This document shows positions 36,498-44,477 of a DNA stretch of 64,000 nucleotides, in pieces. Under the pieces are notes generated by a model. That model ran no database searches. It was not told the origin of the DNA and saw only the letters and a program-made list of their open reading frames with translations. Position 1 is the stretch's first letter, and every line of letters starts with the position of its first letter. The stretch comes from JAHEDH01 sp963753285. Lineage in GTDB: Bacteria; Actinomycetota; Acidimicrobiia; Spongiisociales; ZC4RG35. A program made the translations under genes and the position numbers. Where the stretch lies: positions 107,736 through 171,735 of the forward strand of contig CAVWBT010000012.1 in the NCBI GenBank assembly GCA_963753285.1, given 5' to 3'.

Positions 36498-38144
36498 GTG
36501 CCCCCAACAGACCGTACGGTATGGCTGCGGCTCCTCAATGACGCCAGGGCGGCGTACGAGGATCATGCGTGGACGCGGTCTCATGCGGCCTTTGCCGACG
36601 CGGACCGCACGGGATCGTTGGAGCCCGGGGATCTGGCGCTGATGGCGACCAGCGCATACATGCTTGGCCACGTGCAGGAGATGCTCGAGTTGCTCGAGCG
36701 GGCGCATCACGCCCACCTCGATGCCGGAGACCGGCTGGCGTCGGCACGAACCGGGCTGTGGCTGGCGACCAACCTGATGAGCCGCGGCAAGATCCCGCAG
36801 GCGAGCGGATGGATCGAACGCTGCGAGCGGTTGTTGGTCGACGCGCCACAGGACTGCGTCGAGCGCGGCTATCTGCTGATGCCGCAGATGCTGAGAGAAG
36901 TGTTCGCCGAGGCGTTCGACGACGTCGTGACGATCGCAGGTGAGGCGGCCCGGATCGGGAGGCGATTCGCCGATCCGGACCTGACGGCGCTCGCTGCCCA
37001 GACGCAGGGCAGGGCACTGCTCAAGCTGGCACGGACCGAGGAAGGGCTCAGGGTCCTCGACGAGGTGATGGTGACAGCGGCTGCCGCCAGGCTCTCCCCG
37101 ATGGTGACCGGCCTCGTGTACTGCAGCGTTCTCGAAGGCTGCTTCGAGTCCCACGCCATCGTTCGAGCGGCGACATGGACCAGGGAGCTCGCCGACTGGT
37201 GTGGGACACAGCCCGACCTCGTCGCGTTCAACGATCGATGCCTCGCCCATCGCTCCGAGGTTCTCCGACTCGAGGGAGCGTGGGACGAAGCCGTGGAGGA
37301 GGCCGAGCGAGCCCGCACGTTCGGAGCTCGCCATCGAGTCGCTGCTCAGGCCGCCTACCAGATCGCCGAGATCAACCGAGTGCGGGGCGATCTCGAACGA
37401 GCAGCCGAGTGGTATCGGGAGGTGATCCGCGACGGTGGCGATCCCATGCCCGGGCTCGCGCAGCTGGAGGTTGCACAGGGAGATCCTCAGGCGGCTCTCG
37501 ACTCGCTTCGGGATGCCATCGCCGACACCGACGACGCACACGAGAAGGCGGCGCTCCTGCCTGCGTACGTCGAGATCGCTCTCGCCACCGGCGACCAGAC
37601 CGGCGCCGTGGAGGCCGCCGAATCGCTCACCCGGATCGCCCGCGAAACGGATGCCGACGTCCACACCGCCTGGGCCACGCGAGCTCAGGGCCAGGTCGCG
37701 CTCGCCGATCGCCGGATTCCCGAGGCCGTCCGGAGCCTCCGAGAGGCGGCCGAGGCCTGGCGCGACCTGTCCGTTCCGTACGAGCTCGCCCGCACCAGAG
37801 TCGACCTGGGAATCGCATTGGAGAAACGCAACGACTCCGGCGCCGCCCGGGTCGAGTTGGAGGCTGCCCGAGCAGTGTTCGATGAACTCGGCGCGATCCC
37901 CGACGTCCGCAGAGTCGACGGCCTCCTCCACCCCGGGGACACCGCTCGACCCGGCGGCCTCACAGACCGTGAGTTGGAGGTGTTGCGAATGCTGACCACC
38001 GGCGCGACGAATCGCGCCATCGCAGCCGACCTCGTCGTGAGCGAGCGCACCATCGACCGGCATGTGTCGAACATCTTCACGAAACTGGGCGTGTCCACAC
38101 GGGCAGCCGCCACCGCCTTCGCCATCCGCAACGGGCTCGCCTGA
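36498..38144 (+). CDS. LuxR-type regulator with TPR-like helical repeats
   Basis: About 548 residues from GTG 36498; GTG 36483 is an alternative. The N-terminal 470 residues are repeated helical pairs of TPR/MalT type (AELEPGDLALMATSAYMLGHVQEMLELLERA-like blocks, QAAYQIAEINRVRGDLERAAEWYREV). There is no P-loop, so this is not a LAL ATPase. The C-terminus is a LuxR/GerE HTH: LTDRELEVLRMLTTGATNRAIAADLVVSERTIDRHVSNIFTKLGV. The neighbour downstream on the same strand is a flavin monooxygenase-like gene, with a perfect palindrome between them. Similar regulator/monooxygenase pairs occur in actinobacteria, and this regulator is likely to act on that gene. Confidence 0.85.
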   Translation: MPPTDRTVWLRLLNDARAAYEDHAWTRSHAAFADADRTGSLEPGDLALMATSAYMLGHVQEMLELLERAHHAHLDAGDRLASARTGLWLATNLMSRGKIPQASGWIERCERLLVDAPQDCVERGYLLMPQMLREVFAEAFDDVVTIAGEAARIGRRFADPDLTALAAQTQGRALLKLARTEEGLRVLDEVMVTAAAARLSPMVTGLVYCSVLEGCFESHAIVRAATWTRELADWCGTQPDLVAFNDRCLAHRSEVLRLEGAWDEAVEEAERARTFGARHRVAAQAAYQIAEINRVRGDLERAAEWYREVIRDGGDPMPGLAQLEVAQGDPQAALDSLRDAIADTDDAHEKAALLPAYVEIALATGDQTGAVEAAESLTRIARETDADVHTAWATRAQGQVALADRRIPEAVRSLREAAEAWRDLSVPYELARTRVDLGIALEKRNDSGAARVELEAARAVFDELGAIPDVRRVDGLLHPGDTARPGGLTDRELEVLRMLTTGATNRAIAADLVVSERTIDRHVSNIFTKLGVSTRAAATAFAIRNGLA

Positions 38145-38150
38145 CGATCT

Positions 38151-38164
38151 GGGTAGTACTACCC
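38151..38164. promoter_or_regulatory. Perfect 14-bp palindrome GGGTAGTACTACCC
   Basis: It begins six bases after the stop of the LuxR-type regulator and about 94 bp upstream of the flavoprotein start at 38258. A third GGGTAG half site occurs near 38186. It may be the binding site of the LuxR-type regulator; a terminator role is less likely because no T-tract follows. Confidence 0.55.
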
Positions 38165-38257
38165 ACCCGACGCCCCGCTCCAAGTTGGGTAGCCCCGCCG
38201 ATGCGGCGCCCTCACCGCCCTCGTACGTTCCAAGAAACACCACCGAGGAGCAGATGC

Positions 38258-39385
38258 ATGACCGGCCAGTCGCAAGAGACGAGATTCATCGACACCGTGG
38301 TGATCGGGGGCGGCCAGACCGGCTTGACAGTCGGCTACGAACTCCAGGAGCGGGGCCGGGACTTCGTGATCCTGGATGCCAACGCACGAATCGGCGACTC
38401 GTGGCGCAACCGATGGGACTCGCTCCGCCTCTTCACTCCGGTTCGATACAACGGCCTTCCCGGTCTGCCGTTTCCGGGTGAGGGCGACGAGTTCGTGGGC
38501 AAGGACGATGTCGCCGCCTACCTCGAGGCGTATGCAGACGCCCACCGCCTGCCGGTCATGTCCAACACGAAGGTCACTTCGGTCACCCACGATGACACCA
38601 GCTACCTGGTCGAGGCGGGCGGGATCGAGCTGCGCTCCGCGAACGTGATCGTGGCCATGGCCAACTACCAGATACCCAGGGTCCCCGACTTCGCACCCGA
38701 CCTCGATCCAAGCATTCTCCAGATCCACTCGAGCTCGTACCGTCGCCCATCCCAACTCGAAGACGGCCCGGTCCTCGTGGTCGGTCTCGGGAACTCCGGA
38801 GCCGACATCGGACTCGAACTCGCATCGACCCGGACCACGTACGTCTCGGGCCGTCCGAATGCGGTCATCCCCTTCCGGATCGAACCGTGGTTCGGCCGCA
38901 CCGTCGGCGTCCGGCTCGTCCGCTGGGGAGCGGTGAGGCTGCTCAACACCGCCACGCCGATCGGCAGGAAGGCGCGGCCGAAGATCATGTCACAGAGCGG
39001 CGCGCCCCTGGTGCGGGTGAAGCCGCGCGACCTGACTGCAGCCGGAGCCCGACGCGTGGAACGCGTGACCGGCATAGTCGATGGGAAGCCCCAGTTGGCC
39101 GATGGGACCGTTCTCGACGTCGCAAACGTCGTGTGGTGCACCGGGTTCGAGCCCGGGTTCAGCTGGATCGATCTGCCCGTCTTCGACGAAGAGGGCCGTC
39201 CCGTCCACGATCGGGGCGTCGTCGCCGATCAGCCGGGCTTCTACTTCTGCGGTCTCTTCTTCCTGCACTCGCTCTGGTCGGAGACGCTGTCTGGCATGCC
39301 GATCGACGCCGCACACATCGTCGACCACCTCGTGAGAGAGCGTCCGGCGTCTGCGGTTGCGCACCAGGTGTCGCGCGTGCCGTGA
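38258..39385 (+). CDS. Flavin-containing monooxygenase-like NAD(P)/FAD oxidoreductase (CzcO/TrkA-like)
   Basis: 375 residues from ATG 38258 with GAGGAG upstream. FAD binding is at TVVIGGGQTGLTVGYELQERG. The substrate/flavin loop is RIGDSWRNRWDSLRLFTPVRYNGLPG. NADPH binding is at VLVVGLGNSGADIGLELA, and the end is VVWCTGFEPGFSWIDLP and FYFCGLFFLHSLWSETL. This pattern belongs to group B flavoprotein monooxygenases and the CzcO relatives that act on ketones, amines or sulfides. It is likely under control of the LuxR-type gene upstream. The substrate is unknown. Confidence 0.9.
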   Translation: MTGQSQETRFIDTVVIGGGQTGLTVGYELQERGRDFVILDANARIGDSWRNRWDSLRLFTPVRYNGLPGLPFPGEGDEFVGKDDVAAYLEAYADAHRLPVMSNTKVTSVTHDDTSYLVEAGGIELRSANVIVAMANYQIPRVPDFAPDLDPSILQIHSSSYRRPSQLEDGPVLVVGLGNSGADIGLELASTRTTYVSGRPNAVIPFRIEPWFGRTVGVRLVRWGAVRLLNTATPIGRKARPKIMSQSGAPLVRVKPRDLTAAGARRVERVTGIVDGKPQLADGTVLDVANVVWCTGFEPGFSWIDLPVFDEEGRPVHDRGVVADQPGFYFCGLFFLHSLWSETLSGMPIDAAHIVDHLVRERPASAVAHQVSRVP

Positions 39386-39515
39386 GGTGGTGACCCCGGA
39401 TCCGGGAATGCACGAAACACGAGACCGATGCTCGAAGACCCGGAAACGACACGGGCATAGAGGGTCGGTGACCTCCATTTGATCGTCGCGTCGACCCACT
39501 CCTAGCCTCGATCCG

Positions 39516-39992
39516 ATGCACGATGCACTCGAAGCGCTCGCCTTCCTCGCCGGTACCTGGACCGGGGGCGGGCACGGCGTCTATCCCACGATCGAGCCGT
39601 TCGACTACGACGAGGAGATCACCATCGCTCCGCTCGGCCCCAAGCCGATGCTTCGGTATTCACAGCTCACCTGGAAGCCGGACACCCGAGAGCCGATGCA
39701 CAGCGAGGTCGGCTACCTCCGGCCGGTCGACTCCGACGCCGTCGAGCTCGTGATCGCTCAGCCGACCGGCGTCACCGAGATCCACACAGGCTCCATCACA
39801 GGCCGGCGCATCGAGTTCCGGACTGTGGACGTGGGACTCGCCCCCACGGCGAAAGAGGTCGCAACGGTCGAACGCCGGATCGAGGTGACCGGCGATCGAC
39901 TGCATTACGAACTGTGGATGGGCGCGGTGGGCCAACCCCACCAGATCCATCTCGAGGCCGCACTCGAGCGTCAGCTCGGATCGGTGACCTGA
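39516..39992 (+). CDS. Nitrobindin-family heme protein (peroxynitrite isomerase-like, DUF1794)
   Basis: 158 residues forming a ten-stranded beta barrel with heme on the rim in this family. The signature LAGTWTGGGHGVYPTIEPFDYDEEI (GXWXGXGXGXYP) opens the protein. Members bind NO and can isomerise peroxynitrite to nitrate. The proximal His is expected near the C-terminus (HQIHLEAALER). It overlaps the convergent serpin gene by 22 bp at its 3' end. There is no operon partner. Confidence 0.92.
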   Translation: MHDALEALAFLAGTWTGGGHGVYPTIEPFDYDEEITIAPLGPKPMLRYSQLTWKPDTREPMHSEVGYLRPVDSDAVELVIAQPTGVTEIHTGSITGRRIEFRTVDVGLAPTAKEVATVERRIEVTGDRLHYELWMGAVGQPHQIHLEAALERQLGSVT

Positions 39993-41311
39993 CCGAGGAA
40001 GAGCATCTCGCCGGTCGAGCCGTGCTCGATCCAGAAGAGGAACGGCCGATCCGCCGTGAACGTCGCAGGCTCCGGGGCGGATGTGAGCCCGACCACGATC
40101 GCGGTTGCTGCGGCCGCTTCGGTGCCTTCTTCGTCCAAGGCGATGAATGTCTTGTGAAAGGCATCCGTCACGAACAACTCCCGCACCTCGGTGATCCCGG
40201 TGAGGTCGGCGCCGTCGCCCACGGGCGGCTGGAAGGCCGCCACCACACCGAGCATCTGGAGCGCCGGCTTGAGCGAGACCTCGGACTCGAACTCGAACGA
40301 AGGCAGGGTGATGTCCACGCTCCGCTGCTGCCACACGATGTCGAGGTCGTCAACATCGAGGGCCTCAGCCAGCTCGACCGGCGATCCTTCATTTGGGAGC
40401 AGGATGATCATGGCGGCGTCGCCTGCATACGGCAGCCGGACCGCCTCGAAGGAGTCCGCAACGGCGTAGCCGGTCTGCAGGTTCGCTCGCATCAGCGGAG
40501 TCTCGACCTCGATGCCGTCAAGCAAAGTGAACGCTCCCGGCTCGGTCCGCTCGGGATCGAACGGCTCGGACCAGTTCGCCTTGAACCAGATGGCATTCAC
40601 CAGCGACAGCCGGGTGTCGACGGTGATGGCGCCCTCAGGAATGAGATCCTCGATCCGATCCTCGGTGGCCTCTTCGACCCAGGCATTGATGATCTGGCGC
40701 GAGCCTTCGGGATCACCGACGTAGTCGACCACCCTGAGCCCGGCTCCGTAGTTCTCGGCCAGCGTCAGGAGATACTCATCGAGGAACGGATAGCCGCCCT
40801 GTCCCCAGGCCGAGTTGGCGGGTCGGATCGTGAACGGCGCCCGGGTGTCGTCCTCCCCCATCGGCGGCGGCGTCTCTGCGAGGCGTGCGTCGATGGCGTT
40901 ACGGGCTGCATGGAGCACCGCATCGTCGACCGAGAGATGCAGCACTTCGGCGATCTCGTCGGCGGTGACACCGCGTGCGCCGGGGTAGAGCATCGACAGG
41001 GCAGTGGCGATCGAGTAGGGCGAGACCATCACGTTCTCGTCGCCGGCGATCACCCCGAACAGGTCGAGCCCGAAGGCCGTGTCGGATGCGACAACCGCGT
41101 CGACATCGCCGGCGGCGACGTCCGCCGTGACCTGTGACACGTCGATGGCGATCAGGTCACCGGGGGTGAATTCGGCCGGCTCGCCCCCGCCGGTGGTCCC
41201 CGTCGTGTCGGGGGACGTCGTCGTGGTCATGGCGTCGGTGCCTCCGCAGGCCGCCGTGATGAGGGCGAACACCACGACGAGCCCCGTGTATGTCGTCTTC
41301 CTCATGTCCAT
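39971..41311 (-). CDS. Secreted lipoprotein serpin (serine protease inhibitor)
   Basis: 446 residues from ATG 41311 with GAGGAG upstream (MDMRKTTYTGL). A lipobox ITAAC places the lipid on Cys22. A Thr/Gly-rich linker then leads to a full serpin fold: NVMVSPYSIATALSMLYPGARG, NAIWFKANWSEPFDPERT, MIILLPNEG, and the hinge EEGTEAAAATAIVV. The C-terminal FTADRPFLFWIEHGSTGEMLFLGQV is the family end. Counting from the hinge, P1 falls near the Leu-Thr-Ser in VVGLTSAPEP, so a target cutting after Leu or a small residue is possible. The A-rich hinge indicates an inhibitory serpin. It would trap proteases at the outer cell surface. The 3' end overlaps the nitrobindin gene. Confidence 0.95.
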   Translation of the reverse strand: MDMRKTTYTGLVVVFALITAACGGTDAMTTTTSPDTTGTTGGGEPAEFTPGDLIAIDVSQVTADVAAGDVDAVVASDTAFGLDLFGVIAGDENVMVSPYSIATALSMLYPGARGVTADEIAEVLHLSVDDAVLHAARNAIDARLAETPPPMGEDDTRAPFTIRPANSAWGQGGYPFLDEYLLTLAENYGAGLRVVDYVGDPEGSRQIINAWVEEATEDRIEDLIPEGAITVDTRLSLVNAIWFKANWSEPFDPERTEPGAFTLLDGIEVETPLMRANLQTGYAVADSFEAVRLPYAGDAAMIILLPNEGSPVELAEALDVDDLDIVWQQRSVDITLPSFEFESEVSLKPALQMLGVVAAFQPPVGDGADLTGITEVRELFVTDAFHKTFIALDEEGTEAAAATAIVVGLTSAPEPATFTADRPFLFWIEHGSTGEMLFLGQVTDPS

Positions 41312-41343
41312 GTGACGCTCACTCCTCTGGGAGGGTTCCGGCT

Positions 41344-42459
41344 TCATGCCGACCTGAGGGCGAATGTGAATGTCGAGCCGCGCCCGAGGCCATCGCTGGC
41401 CGCGGTCAGATCGCCGCCGTGCAACCGGGTGATCGTGCGGGCGATGTTCAGCCCGAGCCCGGTACCGGCCGTTTCGGCGTCGAGCCTGGTGAACCGTTCG
41501 AAGATGACGTCCTCTTGTCCCGGGTGCAGCCCGGCGCCGGTGTCGGCGACTTCGAGGCGACAGAGGTCCCCGCCACCGGATGTGCGGACCGAAACCGACC
41601 CGCCCGGCGGTGTGTGGGTGAGCGCATTGCCGACCACGTTCATGACCGCCTGGGTCAGGCGATCTCGATCTACCATCACCCGCAGCCCGGACTGCCCTTC
41701 GACGATCAGATCGACCCCCTTCACTTCGTATTGCGGCCGAAGCCGCTCGCCGACCGACGTGGCTACATCGGTGAGATCGACGGGCTCGAGATCCAACTCG
41801 AGTGCGCCCTCCTGCGCCTTCGACAGCAGCGATAGATCCTTCGTGAGCCGCCCGAGACGGTTCGCTTCCGCCGCGACGATCGAGAAGGTCTCGGTGCTCG
41901 GCGGGAGGACGCCGTCGATCAGACCCTCCATGTATCCCTCGATGGTGGCGAGCGGGTTGCGGAGCTCGTGGGCGAGATCGGACACGAGCTGGGCCCTCAC
42001 CTTCTCCGTCTCGGCCAGTCGCGCCCCGAGCGTGTTGATCGACGTCCCGAGATCCGCCAGTTCGGCCTCGGCAGCCAGATCCACCCGGTGCCGGTAGTCA
42101 CCGGAGGCCATCCGCTCGGTCGCCACCTCCATCTCGGTGAGATGGCCGAGCATGCGGCGGCTCAGCCAGAACGCCAGCACGAGCGCGATCGCCAGCCCGA
42201 TCACCCCGGCGACGACGAGGCCGGACGTGAGCGCCTCACGCCAGGCGTCGTCCACCTCGTTCGGGACGGTCACCGGCGGATTGGCGCGCCCCGGCCCGGC
42301 CCCCCGACCTGCCCCTTGCTGGAAGCCCTGCTGGAGGCGCTGCTGGACGAAGCTCGGAGTGAGCAGTGCGATCGTCACGCCGCCCGCGGTCATCACCGCC
42401 GCCACGACGCCGACGTAGGTGACGGCCAGCCGGGAGCGCAGGGTCGGGCGGCCGCTCAT
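41344..42459 (-). CDS. Sensor histidine kinase (HAMP type)
   Basis: 371 residues. A first membrane helix lies at about 10-33, followed by a short Gln/Arg/Gly-rich extracytoplasmic loop (SFVQQRLQQGFQQGAGRG). A second helix at about 80-103, HAMP (RRMLGHLTEMEVATERM), the H-box LVSDLAHELRNPLATIEGYMEGL, N-box VMNVVGNALTHTPPGG and G-boxes VADTGAGLHPG and GTGLGLNIA follow. It is a typical partner for the OmpR-type regulator encoded upstream. Their genes overlap by four bases (ATGA), so they form one unit. The signal is unknown. The Gln/Gly-rich loop is notable beside the Gln/Asp-rich secreted protein encoded upstream. Confidence 0.95.
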   Translation of the reverse strand: MSGRPTLRSRLAVTYVGVVAAVMTAGGVTIALLTPSFVQQRLQQGFQQGAGRGAGPGRANPPVTVPNEVDDAWREALTSGLVVAGVIGLAIALVLAFWLSRRMLGHLTEMEVATERMASGDYRHRVDLAAEAELADLGTSINTLGARLAETEKVRAQLVSDLAHELRNPLATIEGYMEGLIDGVLPPSTETFSIVAAEANRLGRLTKDLSLLSKAQEGALELDLEPVDLTDVATSVGERLRPQYEVKGVDLIVEGQSGLRVMVDRDRLTQAVMNVVGNALTHTPPGGSVSVRTSGGGDLCRLEVADTGAGLHPGQEDVIFERFTRLDAETAGTGLGLNIARTITRLHGGDLTAASDGLGRGSTFTFALRSA

Positions 42460-43154
42460 ATCGGGTCCGCCAGGAAGCGGTAGCCCACGCCGCGGACGGT
42501 CCCGATCAGTGTCGGGTCGGTCGCGTCATCATCGAGCGCCCGGCGGAGGTTGCGGATGTGGACGTCGACGACCCGTTCGTCACCGACGTAGTCCCAGCCC
42601 CAAACGGCTTCGAGGAGCTGCCGGCGCGAGAACACCCTGCCTGGTTGGGACGCGAGCTTCGTGAGCAGGTCGAACTCGAGTGCAGTCAGATCACGCTCTG
42701 CCCCGTCACGCTCCACTCGGCGCCGGCCGAGATCGATCTCCAGCCCGTCGAAGGCGAGCAGATCCTCACTCGCGGGTCGGCCGCTCCGAGCTCGCCGAAG
42801 CACTGCCTTCACCCTGGCGATCAGCTCTCGAGGGCTGAAGGGCTTCGTCAGATAGTCGTCTGCGCCGACGGAGAGACCGATGACCTTGTCGGTCTCCTCG
42901 GCCCGGGCGGTCAACATGATGACGTAGACGTCGGAGAATCGCCGGATCTCGCGAAGCGCTTCGATGCCGTCGGTACCCGACATCATCACGTCGAGTATCA
43001 CCAGATCGGGCTCGCGTCGACGGACCTGGTCGATGGCTCCCTCGCCGTTGCCGGCTTCGATGACGTCGAACCCCTCGGCGCGCAGATACGACCCGACGAG
43101 ATTGCGGAGATTCGCCTCGTCGTCGACGACCAGGATCTTCGGGGAAGCCCTCAT
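42456..43154 (-). CDS. OmpR/PhoB-family response regulator
   Basis: 232 residues from ATG 43154 (MRASPKILVVDDEANLR). The receiver domain has the acidic pair VVDDE, phospho-Asp in LVILDVMMSGTDG, Thr in IMLTARAEE and Lys in DDYLTKPFSPRELIARV. The DNA-binding winged helix ends with QLLEAVWGWDYVGDERVVDVHIRNLRRALDDD. It is translationally coupled to the histidine kinase. The secreted protein at 43245 is upstream with a strong terminator hairpin between, so that gene may be its target rather than a co-transcribed partner. Confidence 0.96.
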   Translation of the reverse strand: MRASPKILVVDDEANLRNLVGSYLRAEGFDVIEAGNGEGAIDQVRRREPDLVILDVMMSGTDGIEALREIRRFSDVYVIMLTARAEETDKVIGLSVGADDYLTKPFSPRELIARVKAVLRRARSGRPASEDLLAFDGLEIDLGRRRVERDGAERDLTALEFDLLTKLASQPGRVFSRRQLLEAVWGWDYVGDERVVDVHIRNLRRALDDDATDPTLIGTVRGVGYRFLADPI

Positions 43155-43175
43155 GGCGCGAATGCTACGAGCAAC

Positions 43176-43200
43176 GGGGGGCGCCGCCCTGGCGCCCCCC
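43176..43200 (-). terminator. Strong GC hairpin between the D/Q-rich protein and response regulator genes
   Basis: A perfect 10-bp stem (GGGGGGCGCC against GGCGCCCCCC) with a GCCCT loop is placed 45 bp after the stop of the D/Q-rich secreted protein gene and 22 bp before the regulator start. It lacks a T-tract, as is usual in this genome type, and would attenuate or end transcription from the upstream gene. Confidence 0.75.
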
Positions 43201-43244
43201 GTGTGCTGCACGGTTCCAGTCGGTTCCCCCGACCGAATCGGCGA

Positions 43245-43769
43245 TCACCGGTCGCCTCGGCCGAACTGGTTGCCGGTCCCGTCGGCAGGACCTTCGTGCA
43301 GCGGACCATTTCCGGTTCCGGCACCGGGGCCGTAGCCCTTCTGCTCGCCCTGGGGCTCGCCGAGCTTCAGCTCACGCTGTGCCTCGGTCCGGACCTGCTC
43401 CCGCAGCTGCAGCCCATCACCGTCGCAGTTCGACTGGTCACGCACCTGCTCACGTTCGCGGGCCTGGACCTGGTCTCCTGCGGTTGCAGGCTCGTGGATC
43501 CGAAGCTGCTTCTGCTCCTGAACCTGGTCACGGTCTCCGGCGACATCCGGGGCCTTCGTCTGGTTCTGGTCGCGGTCACGCACCTGATCGCGCTCGGGGG
43601 TGGTTGCTCCGTACGTGCAGTCACCGCAATCGCGGGCCTGCTCCTGTACGCGGTCGGCCGTCACGGCCGGGGTTCCAACGGTGGCGGAGTCACTCGCGGC
43701 CACCGCCACAACGGCGGGGATCACGAGCAACAAGGACAATGCGAGGATCATCAGTGTTCTGCGCCTCAT
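43245..43769 (-). CDS. Secreted Asp/Gln/Arg-rich protein of unknown function
   Basis: 174 residues from ATG 43769 (MRRRTLMILALSLLLVIPAVVAVAA is the signal peptide; an upstream start adds 15 non-conserved residues). The mature part has irregular repeats of DQVQ/DRDQ/EQVRDQ type and a Cys pair (DCGDC), plus SNCDGD. It ends in a Gly-rich tail (GAGTGNGPLHEGPADGTGNQFG). There is no recognised domain. The composition suggests an extended, charged, perhaps helical secreted polymer-like protein. It precedes a two-component operon and may be its sensor accessory or its target. Confidence 0.75.
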   Translation of the reverse strand: MRRRTLMILALSLLLVIPAVVAVAASDSATVGTPAVTADRVQEQARDCGDCTYGATTPERDQVRDRDQNQTKAPDVAGDRDQVQEQKQLRIHEPATAGDQVQAREREQVRDQSNCDGDGLQLREQVRTEAQRELKLGEPQGEQKGYGPGAGTGNGPLHEGPADGTGNQFGRGDR

Positions 43770-43856
43770 GTTCGAACCTCCTTTCTTCACACCCACATCA
43801 GACCTCGCGCCCATGAAGTCGGCGCAGTCGAATCCATGAAGCTTCCGTGAAGGCGC

Positions 43857-44078
43857 TCAGCGCTCCACCAACTCGAACAGGATCAGGCCGATACCGATGA
43901 GAGCGACGACGAGCCCGAGAAACCGGACGAGGAACTCATAGGAGGCGATCGCCTCGGCACCGCGACGATCGAGCGTGCGCGGCCACACCCGAACCGCCCG
44001 CTTGACGATGTGCAGGGAGTTCGAGGCTGCGAGCGCTCCAACCATGAGCAGCACGATCCCGACGAGCACCGAATACAT
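43857..44078 (-). CDS. Small two-helix membrane protein
   Basis: 73 residues from ATG 44078 with a perfect GAGGAGGT six bases upstream. Two membrane helices (YSVLVGIVLLMVGALAASNSL and FLVRFLGLVVALIGIGLILFEL) flank a basic, probably cytosolic loop (KRAVRVWPRTLDRRGAEAI). No family is recognised. Longer upstream readings lack a ribosome site. Confidence 0.7.
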   Translation of the reverse strand: MYSVLVGIVLLMVGALAASNSLHIVKRAVRVWPRTLDRRGAEAIASYEFLVRFLGLVVALIGIGLILFELVER

Positions 44079-44477
44079 CGGCGACCTCCTCGTCAGATGA
44101 TCCGACCAACGGCCCGGAATCGACAGGGCCGTTCGGCCTGAGAGTTCACGATGCGGAGCAGTGGGGTGGGACTCGTCGCACCGACCGCCGGTCGACGGCG
44201 GTAGGTGCGGGTGTGCCGGTAGGTTGGCAGTACGTCGGAAGGAACGGGCATGCCAGACCAGAACCGGGTAGTTCCTCTTTGTGTTCCTCCTCAGGGGGCG
44301 GGCTCGCTCCGGCAAGCCGAGGGGGGTTTCGATCGCGCGGCCAACTCGACTGCCGCCCTGGCGCACGATCGACGGTGTGGCTCCTGCAGGGGACCAGACC
44401 CCGATCCCTTCGGACGCGAACGCGGCCCGTCCGCTCCGAGATGACGTATCCCGTCCACACGCGATCGAAGAGGCTCG
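44079..44477. other. 399-bp intergenic region without a recognised gene
   Basis: It lies between the divergent small membrane protein and the flavoprotein at 44478, so it must hold both promoters. Short inverted repeats are present, for example GAAC..GTTC near 44270 and GGCAAGCCGAGGGG near 44310. I recognise no riboswitch, tRNA or coding sequence. Confidence 0.4.

Noticed and set aside
35631..38144. An apparent 837-residue fusion of an F420-type oxidoreductase and a LuxR regulator
   Set aside because: The real C-terminus of the oxidoreductase lies in another frame and ends at 36435; an extra base near 36247 creates the false read-through.
36363..38243. A 626-codon minus-strand open frame opposite the LuxR-type gene
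   Set aside because: No domain; the plus-strand HTH and TPR pattern is clear.
39394..39405. The palindrome CCCGGATCCGGG as an operator or terminator
   Set aside because: Short GC palindromes arise often by chance in this composition; it is without a regulator gene or T-tract nearby.
44079..44477. A riboswitch or structured RNA upstream of the flavoprotein gene
   Set aside because: Only short inverted repeats are seen, and none match a known aptamer consensus that I can verify by eye.
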